Assembly: GCA_947495985.1 (NCBI GenBank)
Contig: CANMBD010000005.1
Coordinates: forward strand, 1-64,000
Origin: an uncultured Sphingomonadaceae bacterium
Lineage (GTDB): Bacteria > Pseudomonadota > Alphaproteobacteria > Sphingomonadales > Sphingomonadaceae
Direction: 5' to 3'
Length of the DNA: 64,000 nt
Below are positions 33,999 through 43,574 of the stretch, one piece after another (within the stretch, counting starts at the first letter, position 1; each line of letters opens with the position of its first letter). Position numbers and translations under genes: made by a program. The notes beneath the pieces were generated by a model that saw only the letters and a list, made by a program, of their open reading frames with translations, was not told the origin of the DNA and searched no databases.

Positions 33999-34739
33999 AT
34001 GGCTACGGAGAACCAGAACTTACATATCGGCGAACTTTTTCAGAGGATCGCTTCACTATCCTCTCTCGCAGATATACTGGAGCTTGTTCGAATAGCCGTT
34101 TTAAATCTTGGTGCTAACCGGACCAGCTACCATTTTACCCCAAAATTAAAATCGCAAACAGATCATATGGTCCAATTGGCAACCTATGGCTTTTCGAGAG
34201 AATGGCTTGGGCTATATGAAGAACCAGGTTTTCGACAAAATGACCCGATTCCGGACATAGTTATGCAGCATGGCGGGCCGATGTTGTGGCACGATGCCCT
34301 CGCCTTGCGGCGATTGAATGAAAATGAGGAAAGGTTCGCCAGTCTACTGAAGGCACATGATCTGGATCAGGGGATAGGTATTCCCTTATATGGCCCAAAA
34401 GGGCGCCATGCTTATTCGGCGTTCACATTTGATCCCGTTCAACTTACTTATGATGAAGGCACTATAGCCACAGTAGCTGCGATCGCGAGCGCTGCGCATG
34501 TCAGAATATGCAATATTCTGGACAAACAATATGAACCTCAGGTGCACCTGTCACAAAGAGAAACGCAAGTCATCCGGCTGATCGCGCATGGTCATTCGAA
34601 CAAAGCGATAGCAGCGGACCTGGATATAGGAGGATCGACCGCTGATACATATGTCCGCCGAGTTTTTGCAAAACTGGATGCCAGCGACAGAATCAGTGCC
34701 TCTATCCGCGCCCTGGAACTTGGTATATTGCGGTTGTAG
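33999..34739 (+). CDS. LuxR-family quorum-sensing regulator without a cognate synthase (LuxR solo)
   Basis: 246 aa. The autoinducer domain (about 20-165) keeps the classical acyl-homoserine-lactone pocket residues: Trp69, Tyr73, Asp82, Pro83 and Trp97 in this numbering (WLGLY, NDP, MLWHD) and the later GIGIPLYGPKG. The C-terminal GerE helix-turn-helix is intact (LSQRETQVIRLIAHGHSNKA...DTYVRRVFAKLD). No luxI-like gene lies in the window. A GGDEF-EAL gene converges immediately downstream. Confidence 0.9.
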   Translation: MATENQNLHIGELFQRIASLSSLADILELVRIAVLNLGANRTSYHFTPKLKSQTDHMVQLATYGFSREWLGLYEEPGFRQNDPIPDIVMQHGGPMLWHDALALRRLNENEERFASLLKAHDLDQGIGIPLYGPKGRHAYSAFTFDPVQLTYDEGTIATVAAIASAAHVRICNILDKQYEPQVHLSQRETQVIRLIAHGHSNKAIAADLDIGGSTADTYVRRVFAKLDASDRISASIRALELGILRL

Positions 34740-34749
34740 CGCTCGGATA

Positions 34750-37101
34750 TCAGGCTTTTTTACGCTTTTGGTCCGTTGGTATCGGCGCATCAGTTGCTGG
34801 CAAATAGATTGTTTCCACATTGGGAACAAACTGATCGGTAAGACGCAGATCGGTGCATTCTTCCAAGGCTTCGGCTTTTCCGTATAAAAAGCCTTGAACC
34901 TGGTCACAGCCTTCCAGTCGCAATTCTTTGACCTGGTCTTCGCGCTCCACACCTTCGGCCGTGGTTGTCATACCAAGATTCTGAGCAAGGTTGATAACGG
35001 ACCGTATAATCGCCCTGCAATCTTCGCGCGTATCGATTTCGCTTACAAAACAACGATCAATCTTGATCTTGTCGAATGGGAAACTACGCAGATAATTCAG
35101 CGAGCTATAGCCCGTCCCGAAATCATCCAATGATATCCGGATGCCAAGATCACGAAGCATATGCAAGGTACGGATATTAGCATCGCTGTCGTGCATCAAT
35201 ATGCTCTCGGTTATCTCCAGTTCCAGCCGGCGGGGGTCGACTCCGGAATGCGCGAGGGCATTGACAATCGTTGATACCAGGTTGGCGCTGCGCATTTGGG
35301 TGGGAGAGAGGTTTATTGCGATCGTCAGGTGATCATCCCAGTCCGCAGCATCATCCAGCGCTTTGCGAATGACCCATTCCCCCAACTGTACGATCATTCC
35401 AGTTTCTTCGGCCACGGTGATGAAATCATCCGGCATGACAACGCCGCGCTCCGGATGTTCCCATCGCAGCAGTGCTTCATAACCGGTTTTCTTTTGCGTC
35501 TTCAACTCTACCAGCGGCTGGTAGTGCAGGCGCATTTGATCACGGCCCAGTGATGCCCGCAAATCGAGCTCCAGGTTACGTCTTGCCTGGGCGGCTACAT
35601 CCATACCCTCTTCAAAACAAGCAACCCGGTTTCTGCCGGCCCCTTTTGCCGAGTAAAGTGCAAGATCGGCATATTTCAAAAGCTGGTTTGCATCGTTCAT
35701 ATCAGAATGCCATTCGGCCACGCCGACGCTGACTCCCGATATTACATTATGGTCATCGACCATGAACGGGCTCCCAATTTGCTCGACAATCTGATCGGCG
35801 ACTCCCTGAGCATTTCTGGCTCTTTCGCCTGTCAGCAGAAGAGCAAACTCGTCACCGCCAATTCGGGCAAGCAGATCTCCTGGTCTCGACAGCTTTTCGA
35901 GCCGCCGTGAAATCATTTGCAACAACCTGTCGCCAACCGGATGTCCCAAGGTATCGTTGATCGTTTTGAAATGGTCCAGATCAAAGAAGATCAACGCTAC
36001 GTCATCGCCAGACTTGGCTCGATGGATCGTGCGATTGAGCGTTTCGGTAAATAAACGCCGGTTGGGTAAATCGGTCAGGCCATCGAAATGCGCCATGTAA
36101 CTGACTTTGGCTTCTGCATTTTTTTGGGCTGTAATGTCTTCAATAACACCCCTCATCGTAATGTTTTCAGAGCCAGGAATACCTTCGTTTGCCCGCGCAC
36201 TGACGGTCCACCATTGCAGTTCACCTTCCACTTCGACCGGGACGGTCAAGTCCCGGAAGGACCGGCCATTGGCGATATGATCAGCAAGCAGCTCGCGATG
36301 TTCTTCATCGTCCAGCAGGGAAACAAGCTTCATCCCGTTCATTACCTGTTTGGGCCGATGAAAGGCCTCAGCGAAGCGGTCGCAGACGTCAACAAGCTGG
36401 CCCTCTTCATCCAGGGAGAATAACCAGTTGGAAGCCTGCTCTTCAAAGTCGTTTAGCAGCAACTTTACTGTTTCAGCCGACTGCCGGATTTCCTGACCGG
36501 CCAAAAGCTGTTTGGCAAAATTATCGAATATATTGCCGCAATTCACATATAATACCGCTGCAAACATGGTCAGCAAAGCGATGGCAAGATAACTCTCTAT
36601 CCCACCGAGATAAAGCAGTCCTGCCGTCAGTCCAACATAGATGATCAGAGTCCATGCACGTGAGGCTTCCGGAATATGTCGATATGACACAACCGCAGTG
36701 CTCATTTTGCCAGCGCCGATAATTGCCAGAAGCATCAGTTGCGCAGGTGTTGCCACAGGTAAAAGGCAGGCAACACCAGCTCCCCACATATGGGCATAGC
36801 CAGCCGCGTTAAATATGATGTGCTTCTTCAGTTTCAGCATATCACCGCGAGACAAATCCTGGACTTTGGCTCGCTCAGCCAGTTGCAGACGTCTGACAGA
36901 AAGATAGGCAAACATACCATACCAAAGAAGATGCATGGCCATGGGTGCCTGATCAAAGAACAGGAACGACAAAATCGCAGCGTTGACGACATTGGCAAAC
37001 ACTGTCACGCGAATGGACTTGCCATGTTCGGCAAGCTGCTCGCGCAATATCAAATCCTGACCGGAATGCCCCAGGTCGCCCGTCTTGTTTTTCGTCGTCA
37101 T
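34750..37101 (-). CDS. membrane GGDEF-EAL bifunctional c-di-GMP enzyme
   Basis: 783 aa. Five or so membrane helices in residues 30-200, a PAS-like sensor (about 225-335), GGDEF domain with intact RIGGDEF and an I-site RPGD five residues before it, then EAL domain with EALLRWEHP, ELEITES, DDFGTGYSSL and TTAEGVE all intact. Both synthesis and hydrolysis of c-di-GMP are possible, with product inhibition of the cyclase. The ends of this gene and the LuxR gene are 10 bp apart. Confidence 0.93.
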   Translation of the reverse strand: MTTKNKTGDLGHSGQDLILREQLAEHGKSIRVTVFANVVNAAILSFLFFDQAPMAMHLLWYGMFAYLSVRRLQLAERAKVQDLSRGDMLKLKKHIIFNAAGYAHMWGAGVACLLPVATPAQLMLLAIIGAGKMSTAVVSYRHIPEASRAWTLIIYVGLTAGLLYLGGIESYLAIALLTMFAAVLYVNCGNIFDNFAKQLLAGQEIRQSAETVKLLLNDFEEQASNWLFSLDEEGQLVDVCDRFAEAFHRPKQVMNGMKLVSLLDDEEHRELLADHIANGRSFRDLTVPVEVEGELQWWTVSARANEGIPGSENITMRGVIEDITAQKNAEAKVSYMAHFDGLTDLPNRRLFTETLNRTIHRAKSGDDVALIFFDLDHFKTINDTLGHPVGDRLLQMISRRLEKLSRPGDLLARIGGDEFALLLTGERARNAQGVADQIVEQIGSPFMVDDHNVISGVSVGVAEWHSDMNDANQLLKYADLALYSAKGAGRNRVACFEEGMDVAAQARRNLELDLRASLGRDQMRLHYQPLVELKTQKKTGYEALLRWEHPERGVVMPDDFITVAEETGMIVQLGEWVIRKALDDAADWDDHLTIAINLSPTQMRSANLVSTIVNALAHSGVDPRRLELEITESILMHDSDANIRTLHMLRDLGIRISLDDFGTGYSSLNYLRSFPFDKIKIDRCFVSEIDTREDCRAIIRSVINLAQNLGMTTTAEGVEREDQVKELRLEGCDQVQGFLYGKAEALEECTDLRLTDQFVPNVETIYLPATDAPIPTDQKRKKA

Positions 37102-37193
37102 TAAATCCCCACGTCACGCGGGGTAGCGGAAAATCGTAAATATTTTACTATTTTCCCTATTTTACATAGATTTACAGATTGTCGACTGAGTGA

Positions 37194-37376
37194 CTAACGC
37201 TTCTTCGCTATCTTGAGCTTATCGGCTTTCGCGCGCTTTTTGATTGATTCTTCGCTGCGGGTGAGCGCCTTGGAGATGGCTTTCAGGGTCATGCCCTTTT
37301 TTGCAAAAGCATGGAGCTTCTGAATTTCTTCGCTGTTCCATGGCTGCTTGTGACGTTCAAAACGCTCTTTCATCAT
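37194..37376 (-). CDS. small basic helical (SANT/Myb-like) protein
   Basis: 60 aa, Lys/Arg-rich. PWNSEEIQKLHAFAKKGMTL followed by KAISKALTRSEESIKKRAK resembles a single Myb/SANT-like or HTH DNA-binding repeat. Its ATG overlaps the stop of the photolyase-like gene upstream by 4 nt, so they are co-translated, hinting at a DNA-repair-linked role (inference). Confidence 0.7.
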   Translation of the reverse strand: MMKERFERHKQPWNSEEIQKLHAFAKKGMTLKAISKALTRSEESIKKRAKADKLKIAKKR

Positions 37377-38587
37377 AGCTCCATACCCAGCGCGCGCAGT
37401 GCATCCGGCGCCTTTTTCTTGACCGGGAAAAATCCTTTTGTAGCGAGCGGCCAGATCGCAGCATCATATTCGCGCATTATCCACCGGACATTATTGCCAT
37501 TGACTTCCTTACCGATCGCATCTTTGAGGGCACCGACCGGCAACCACGGTGCCAAGAGGCGCTCCAGCTTTGCTTCGGCCAAAATGTCGCGCAGTTTTTC
37601 ACCCTGGTTCCAAAATACTGTATCACAGCCAAAATGATCCACGGCACGGGCCAATGCATCGGCAACGGCACCGTTTGAAAAGGCGCGTACTTTGTCCGAA
37701 ACCCCTTTCGGGCTCTTTCCATCCGGGCCGCTCACACCAATGATAAGCGTTGGCTTCTGAGGCAGTACAAGGCTCTCGGGGCGACAATCCTCTTCATGGA
37801 TCAATAGCGCAAATGCGGCGGCAGCTGGGCGGGCGGGCGGTGTTTTGAGCGGCCGTAATTTATAACTCTTGTCTTCCTTAAGCGGGACTGCTTCTGCTGC
37901 AAGACCTGTGGGTGAGAAGCGACCACCAGTAAACTGCGTTATATTATCCTTGGTCGCGAGATATGTCTTGCCTTTGGTATGTAATCCGCCAACCCAGCGC
38001 CATGATAGTGTATTGGAAGCGGCATCTCCGTCCAGCAGATGCTGCAGGAAGAAATCTGCACCCAGTTCCCAAGGCAGTTTGAGTGTGAAAATCCAGATGC
38101 TGGCAAACCACATTCGGGCATGGTTGTGCAGATAGCCGGTTTCGACCAGTTCCTTGGCCCAATGATCGAACGCATCAATACCGGTCCGCCCCTCGATCGC
38201 CTGTTCGTAGGTTTTGCGCAGACCGCCCAGCGCCTTCAGCTGCTTGAATTGGGCGTCCCTGTTCGTCACATAGTCAGTCCAGACTTCAGGCCTCTGTTCG
38301 AGCCACCCCTTGAAATATCCGCGCCACAGCACCTCGGCGATAAATTTATCCGCATCTCGGGCACCATGAGCCTCGATTGCAGCCGCAATCAGTTCCTGTT
38401 CGGTAAACAGCTTGTGCCGGACATAGGGTGACAGCCTGGAAACATTATCGCGCCATCCATCCTGTTCGGTATCTGCATCCGGGCCATAATCAAAATTGCG
38501 CTTGTGTGCGTAGTTATGGCCGATGTTGGCGGCAAAGTCGGTTAGCCGTGACAGTGCGGCGGCTCTGGTGGGTTGGGGATGTGTCAT
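37373..38587 (-). CDS. photolyase/cryptochrome-like protein with apparently permuted domains
   Basis: 404 aa from ATG 38587 (longer frame to 38653 looks spurious). Residues about 10-245 are the helical FAD-binding domain of photolyases: VSRLSPYVRHKLF, FIAEVLWRGYFKGWLEQRPE, YLHNHARMWFASIWIFTLKL, GDAASNTLSWRWVGGLHTKG. In photolyases this domain is C-terminal and follows an alpha/beta antenna domain; here it is at the N-terminus. The C-terminal ~165 residues show an alpha/beta pattern (FALLIHEEDC, PTLIIGV, CDTVFWNQGEKL, AIWPLATKGFFPVKK). FAD binding and a light-driven role are likely; repair activity is uncertain. Confidence 0.8.
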   Translation of the reverse strand: MTHPQPTRAAALSRLTDFAANIGHNYAHKRNFDYGPDADTEQDGWRDNVSRLSPYVRHKLFTEQELIAAAIEAHGARDADKFIAEVLWRGYFKGWLEQRPEVWTDYVTNRDAQFKQLKALGGLRKTYEQAIEGRTGIDAFDHWAKELVETGYLHNHARMWFASIWIFTLKLPWELGADFFLQHLLDGDAASNTLSWRWVGGLHTKGKTYLATKDNITQFTGGRFSPTGLAAEAVPLKEDKSYKLRPLKTPPARPAAAAFALLIHEEDCRPESLVLPQKPTLIIGVSGPDGKSPKGVSDKVRAFSNGAVADALARAVDHFGCDTVFWNQGEKLRDILAEAKLERLLAPWLPVGALKDAIGKEVNGNNVRWIMREYDAAIWPLATKGFFPVKKKAPDALRALGMEL

Positions 38588-38677
38588 GGCGGCCCTATCG
38601 CAGCAACGAAGAGGATTGCCAACTACGCAGTTGGGACAGGTGGGCCATGCCAAGGCTGGTCACGGCCAAAAAGGTGG

Positions 38678-39253
38678 TCAGGCCTGCCAGCAATCCGCCA
38701 TATGATCATCAACCATCCCGATTGCCTGCATATAGGCATAAATGATTGTGCTACCAACGAAACTCATTCCACGCTTTTTGAGATCTTTGGAGATGGTATC
38801 GCTAGTCGGGGACGTCGCCAACATTTCCGACATATCGACAGGCCGGTTGGTGATGGGCGAGCCATCCACATGGGCCCAAAGCCAATTGTCAAAGCTACCA
38901 AATTCCTTCTGCATATCCAGAAAAACCAAGGCATTTTTGCGGGTGGAGTAGATTTTCAGCTTGTTACGGATGATCCCTTCATCCTCTCGCAAAGCCTCCA
39001 GTTCGCCGTCGGTCATGGCCGCCACACGGGCGATATCAAAGCCGTGAAAGGCGCGGCGATAACCTTCCCGTTTCCGGAGCACCGTTTCCCAGCTTAGCCC
39101 CGCTTGTGCGCCCTCCAGAATCAGGTTCTCGAACAGTTTTTGGTCATCATGCTCTGGAACACCCCATTCCTCGTCATGATAAATGCCGTAAAATTCTTTG
39201 CCTGCCTGTCCGCCAAAACAGCGGCGCTTTCCATCCGTACCCATCACTGTCAT
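38678..39253 (-). CDS. tag: DNA-3-methyladenine glycosylase I
   Basis: 191 aa. The Tag fold: RRCFGGQAGKEFYGIYHDEE with a zinc Cys and His, LFENLILEGAQAGLSWETVL, VGSTIIYAYMQAIGMVDDH and a terminal HMADCW giving the last zinc His/Cys. Removes 3-methyladenine from alkylated DNA. Near the photolyase-like gene, both being DNA-repair type proteins. Confidence 0.93.
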   Translation of the reverse strand: MTVMGTDGKRRCFGGQAGKEFYGIYHDEEWGVPEHDDQKLFENLILEGAQAGLSWETVLRKREGYRRAFHGFDIARVAAMTDGELEALREDEGIIRNKLKIYSTRKNALVFLDMQKEFGSFDNWLWAHVDGSPITNRPVDMSEMLATSPTSDTISKDLKKRGMSFVGSTIIYAYMQAIGMVDDHMADCWQA

Positions 39254-39303
39254 CAGGCCAGCTTATGACCGTATTCGGGCTTTTGAAAGCCCCAATGGGT
39301 TTT

Positions 39304-40623
39304 CTATTCAGCAGGCTGAATTTCCGGTTCCGGTTTGTCCGCCGACGGCCACCAGCCGACTTTCACCTTGGCCCAGTTTATGGCGCGCGGGATCGGGGCG
39401 TTGCGGTCCATCCATTCGGCATATTCCTTATAGGCCGGATCACCGAGCAGGTGTTTTTCTTCTGTCTTCGCCCGCCAGTAATAGACGCCGCTAACCGCGG
39501 CGATGATGGCGGTGTTGCGCACCATATCGGTGAAGCCGCCCGACGTCACCAGAAACGGCATGGTCGCCAGCCACCAGTACAGGTTCTTTGCCACATAGGC
39601 GGGATGTTTCGTGAATCGATAAGGGCCATGGGTCAATATGCCCCGATGCGTAAGGTTCGAAAAGCGCAGACCAAAGGCAACGGTCGCCCAGGCATAGATC
39701 GCGGTCAGTATGACCAGAATTCCGCCCCAGATTGCCAAAACGACTTGATGTCCTTGCAGCCAATAGGCCCAATCCGCCGTGTTCACATGATAGTTTAGCG
39801 GGCCATCCATCAATATGAACGGCGGATAGCAAATCAACGCTGCCACCCAACCGGCAAGATAGGGGTTGGCCGTCCGGATATGAGCATCCAGCGGCTTCAT
39901 GGTCAGCAAATAGCCGACGGTCGCAAACTGCACATCGACGACAAACATCGCGATGATGAGCCAGTGAGCGATAGCGACAGGGTCATGGATAACCTGCAAT
40001 ATGTCGAGGCGAACAATATCGCCAAAACCGCCCGGCACGATGGAGATCATAAAGGCCAGGAAAAAGCCTTTGACGGCCCAGGCCCTTAGATGATGATAGA
40101 TCTGTTCACGGTCATATTCACCCCGGGCTCCCATAAGGAACTGCCCGAAATGCCAGGCACCATCACGGGGTTCGACAAACCTGCGATCCATCCACATGAC
40201 ATAAGGAATGGACAGGCCAAGCAAAAAGGGAGCTGCCGTCTCCATCATTTCCATCGAAAACTGATATTGCCCGGTCCAATACCATCGTCCCACGCAATAG
40301 ATAAAAGCTATAATGGCCCATGTCGCCCACAGACCGGCCAGCTTGGCGATGCTAATATCAAACGTCTGTTTGAGCGGTTTGGGGTTTTTCCAATCAATGC
40401 CGGTTGACGCACGCAGATGTACTTTGTCATAGAGCAACGACCAGATTATCATGGGCACGGCACAGGCTAGGCAGGCAACAAGCGCGGAATATGGGCCATC
40501 CATGCCATATTGCCGTGCTATCATGACCCACGAGAGTAATCCGATCAGGCCAGCCACACCCACACCGCTGGATACAGCAGATGGCGGGCGCGGATCAGGC
40601 CTATCTGATTTTCGAGCGAACAT
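39304..40623 (-). CDS. polytopic membrane methyltransferase, isoprenylcysteine carboxyl methyltransferase-like
   Basis: 439 aa with about ten membrane segments. The last 140 residues hold the ICMT/PEMT-type block: GILTHGPYRFTKHPAYVAKN, WWLATMPF, and TEEKHLLGDPAYKEYAEWMD, which binds S-adenosylmethionine in relatives. The first 290 residues are an extra membrane domain I do not recognise. Substrate unknown (lipid or prenyl-thiol type). Confidence 0.8.
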   Translation of the reverse strand: MFARKSDRPDPRPPSAVSSGVGVAGLIGLLSWVMIARQYGMDGPYSALVACLACAVPMIIWSLLYDKVHLRASTGIDWKNPKPLKQTFDISIAKLAGLWATWAIIAFIYCVGRWYWTGQYQFSMEMMETAAPFLLGLSIPYVMWMDRRFVEPRDGAWHFGQFLMGARGEYDREQIYHHLRAWAVKGFFLAFMISIVPGGFGDIVRLDILQVIHDPVAIAHWLIIAMFVVDVQFATVGYLLTMKPLDAHIRTANPYLAGWVAALICYPPFILMDGPLNYHVNTADWAYWLQGHQVVLAIWGGILVILTAIYAWATVAFGLRFSNLTHRGILTHGPYRFTKHPAYVAKNLYWWLATMPFLVTSGGFTDMVRNTAIIAAVSGVYYWRAKTEEKHLLGDPAYKEYAEWMDRNAPIPRAINWAKVKVGWWPSADKPEPEIQPAE

Positions 40624-40780
40624 GGCTAAGCGCTTTAACCAGAAATGGTAAGTAACGAGTGAACGTCGGCTTTTGACGCCCGATTATTCTAGGAATTGCT
40701 ATTGTAATCCGCTATATTTTCACAAAATCAGCCATAGGCAACTTACTGGATCCACATAGAAAATGATCATGGGAACAAAA

Positions 40781-41947
40781 ATGAGAAATCTTACACTTGC
40801 AACCGGATTATCTATCGTTCTTATCGCTTGCAGCAATGGCGGCGACGCGCAGGCCAATCAAGGTGGTTCAGAAGAGGCTCAAGCTTCAACTGACATCTCT
40901 CCGGTGGACCGCAAGCCTTTTGGAAAAACCGAGATCGCCAGTTTTGACGAGCCTTGGGCAATGACTTTCCTGCCCGATGGCCGGATGCTGATCACCGAGA
41001 AGAAGGGCAAGCTGCTGCTTGTAGACCAGAAAGGCGCAAAAACCGAAATCGCCAATGTGCCTGAGGTTGACTATGGAGGTCAGGGCGGTTTTGGTGACGT
41101 CATTCTGGCCCCAGACTTTGAAACCAGCGGACGGATTTATCTCAGCTGGGTTGAAGCCGGGGACGATGATACACGCGGCGCGGTTGTCGCGCATGCCAAA
41201 CTTGATTTGCAGGGTACCCAGCCGGACTTGAAAGAACTGAAAACCATCTGGACCCAAAACCCGAAAACGACGGGACGCGGCCATTATTCGCACCGCATGG
41301 TGTTTTCACCCGATGGTAAATATCTGTTTATCGGGTCCGGTGAGCGTCAGAAATTTGATCCTTCGCAGGATATGACCGGCAATCTGGGTAAGATCATCCG
41401 GCTTTACCCGGATGGCAGTGTGCCAGAAGACAATCCATTTGTTGGTCAAGAAGGTGTGTTGCCAGAAATCTGGTCTCTGGGCCATCGCAATATTCTTGGT
41501 ATGGCCTTTGATGATCAGGGTAGGCTTTGGAACCAGGAAATGGGCCCGAAAGATGGTGATGAGCTAAATCTGGTCCAGCCAAAGGCCAATTATGGCTATC
41601 CGGTTGTTTCGGAGGGCGATCATTATGATGGCAAGAAAATTCCAAACCATGATACGCGCCCCGAATTCGCTGCGCCAAAAGTGGCCTGGGTTCCGACGAT
41701 CGCGCCATCTGGAATGATATTCTATTCAGATGACCTCTTCCCCGCATGGAAAGGCAGTGCTTTTATCGGCGGTCTGGCAAGCGAAGCGATTATTCGCGTA
41801 TCCTTTGATGGCGAAACGGCGCAAGAAGCAGAACGCTATGCCATGGACACACGTATCCGCGAAGTCGAACAGGGACCCGAAGGCGCCCTATGGGTGCTGG
41901 AAGATGGCGAGGACGGGCGGCTGCTAAAACTCACGCCGCCCCAATAG
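40781..41947 (+). CDS. PQQ-dependent soluble-type sugar dehydrogenase, lipoprotein
   Basis: 388 aa from ATG 40781, chosen for GGGAACAAAA upstream; ATG 40763 and 40769 are alternatives. Lipobox LIAC near residue 17. Six-bladed propeller of the glucose/sorbosone dehydrogenase family: [76 protein letters not shown], and [20 protein letters not shown]. The His in GHRN is the likely catalytic base in relatives. Periplasmic oxidation of sugars or other substrates. Confidence 0.9.
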   Translation: MRNLTLATGLSIVLIACSNGGDAQANQGGSEEAQASTDISPVDRKPFGKTEIASFDEPWAMTFLPDGRMLITEKKGKLLLVDQKGAKTEIANVPEVDYGGQGGFGDVILAPDFETSGRIYLSWVEAGDDDTRGAVVAHAKLDLQGTQPDLKELKTIWTQNPKTTGRGHYSHRMVFSPDGKYLFIGSGERQKFDPSQDMTGNLGKIIRLYPDGSVPEDNPFVGQEGVLPEIWSLGHRNILGMAFDDQGRLWNQEMGPKDGDELNLVQPKANYGYPVVSEGDHYDGKKIPNHDTRPEFAAPKVAWVPTIAPSGMIFYSDDLFPAWKGSAFIGGLASEAIIRVSFDGETAQEAERYAMDTRIREVEQGPEGALWVLEDGEDGRLLKLTPPQ

Positions 41948-41954
41948 CATCGAT

Positions 41955-42821
41955 TCAAGAGGCAGTGGTCGTTGTGCCCGACAAATCGCTCAGGAACTGA
42001 CGCACCCGTTTGGCATTGGCGCCAAGGTCATGAATGCCAACCCGTGATACCGAACGCATATCGATAATGCTGGCCTGGCCGTTTTCTGCTGCGCGAGCAC
42101 GGATGACCACGTCATCTTTGAAACGGAACAGGGAAATTGTGGCTGTTGCTTCCAAATGACCGGATGCGGGGTCGACATTGGCGACATCCCATCCACGATC
42201 TTCCGCCAAACGCTTCGCTTTTTCAATAACTTCTGCGACCGGTTGGTCGATGCGAACGGAGCGAATATCCGGATAAGCACCCTGATGCAGGGTTGCCCAG
42301 CGTTGCCGTGGGTTCATGCCGCGCATTGCACTATCATCGGCACCAGGGATGTTATCCCAATTGTCGGCGCGTAGGGTTAGAGCGGAGAATTGCGGCGGAT
42401 CTGCCAGATCGGTGGTGATATCATGGATTGCCGGCAGAGAAGCCAATGTCATCGCATAGCTAGCCAAATAACCGATAAATCCCAGCGAAACCAAAGTTCC
42501 AATGCCAAGCAAAGGCCAGCGCGTCTTACGATCTTTCCGTCGATCAAGAATAATCCCGACAATCGCAACAATCAGAGCAATTAAAGCCACCAGGCCGGTC
42601 CATGGCAAAATTCCCAGCCCGGCTTGCCAACCCCACAGCCCAATGCCTGCTCCGAAGGCCGAACCGAAAAATACGACTACGGCAGCTACCGCCAATATGA
42701 ACACGATCCAGCCTTTCGGATCGCTGCGCAATTTCGCCAGCTTTCCGGTTACGACTCCACTGGTATCGGCGACCGGTTGGTCGGTCTGTGGTTGCTGATC
42801 CTGTTGACTATTCACGGGCAT
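41955..42821 (-). CDS. DUF1499 membrane protein
   Basis: 288 aa. Polar Gln-rich start, three transmembrane helices (about 36-57, 68-91, 101-124), then a periplasmic or cytosolic DUF1499 domain (about 130-280) with YPDIRSVRIDQPVAEVIEKA, SGHLEATATISLFRFKDDVV, and IDMRSVSRVGIHDLGANAKR. Function unknown. Ends 8 nt from the end of the sugar dehydrogenase gene (convergent). Confidence 0.9.
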   Translation of the reverse strand: MPVNSQQDQQPQTDQPVADTSGVVTGKLAKLRSDPKGWIVFILAVAAVVVFFGSAFGAGIGLWGWQAGLGILPWTGLVALIALIVAIVGIILDRRKDRKTRWPLLGIGTLVSLGFIGYLASYAMTLASLPAIHDITTDLADPPQFSALTLRADNWDNIPGADDSAMRGMNPRQRWATLHQGAYPDIRSVRIDQPVAEVIEKAKRLAEDRGWDVANVDPASGHLEATATISLFRFKDDVVIRARAAENGQASIIDMRSVSRVGIHDLGANAKRVRQFLSDLSGTTTTAS

Positions 42822-42990
42822 AACTCCTTTGATTACGGTCTTTTAGACGCGGTAAAGCGATAGTGCAATCAACACTGCATAACCGGTTTGGTTTAGACAA
42901 ATCTCTTGCTCGACAGTGATGTCCAATAGCGTTAGACGCGCATTTCTCTAGGTTTCTTCCAAGAATTGGACCGGTGATTTGACGACCATA

Positions 42991-43491
42991 ATGCCTCTCG
43001 CTGAAATTGATCCCGCGCTGGTTGAGGATCTGCTCGATGCTGCTTTCGGCCAAAAACGCACGCAGCGGACAGCCTATAAAGTTCGGGAAGGCATGGACAT
43101 GCTCGATGGGCTTAGCGTCGCTGCGGTTGATATGGCGGAGAACGAACTGCTCGGCTCGCTGCAATGCTGGCCTGTCGGACTAACCGACCCGCAAGGCCAA
43201 AAGCATCCCATGATCATGGTCGGGCCAGTGGCGGTCTACCCCGATTGCCAGCAACAGGGCGTGGGACAGGCTTTAATGAAAGGCATGCTGAAAGAGTTGC
43301 AGGACAATGAGGGCCTGCCGCTGGTGATGATCGGTGACCCTGCTTATTATGACCGCTTCTTCGATTTCTCGCCAGAGCGGACCGGCGGCTGGACATTGCC
43401 TGGTCCGTGGGAGCCGGAACGTTTGCTGGTGCGCGCGCCCAAGGATGCCGTTTTGCCCGAGAAGGGCAAGCTAGGTCCCTGGACAAGCTGA
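42991..43491 (+). CDS. GNAT-family N-acetyltransferase (YhbS-like)
   Basis: 166 aa from ATG 42991; TTG 42979 would add four residues. Acetyl-CoA loop VAVYPDCQQQGVGQALMKGM (Q-x-x-G-x-G/A type) and the GDPAYYDRFFDFSPE C-terminal part match YhbS-type acetyltransferases. Substrate unknown. Confidence 0.85.
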   Translation: MPLAEIDPALVEDLLDAAFGQKRTQRTAYKVREGMDMLDGLSVAAVDMAENELLGSLQCWPVGLTDPQGQKHPMIMVGPVAVYPDCQQQGVGQALMKGMLKELQDNEGLPLVMIGDPAYYDRFFDFSPERTGGWTLPGPWEPERLLVRAPKDAVLPEKGKLGPWTS

Positions 43492-43574
43492 AAATTCATA
43501 GGCGAAACGCTTCTAAACGCCTTTGATTATTAGCGATACTTTACACGTCCGCTTATTCCCAATAGGCACAGCGC

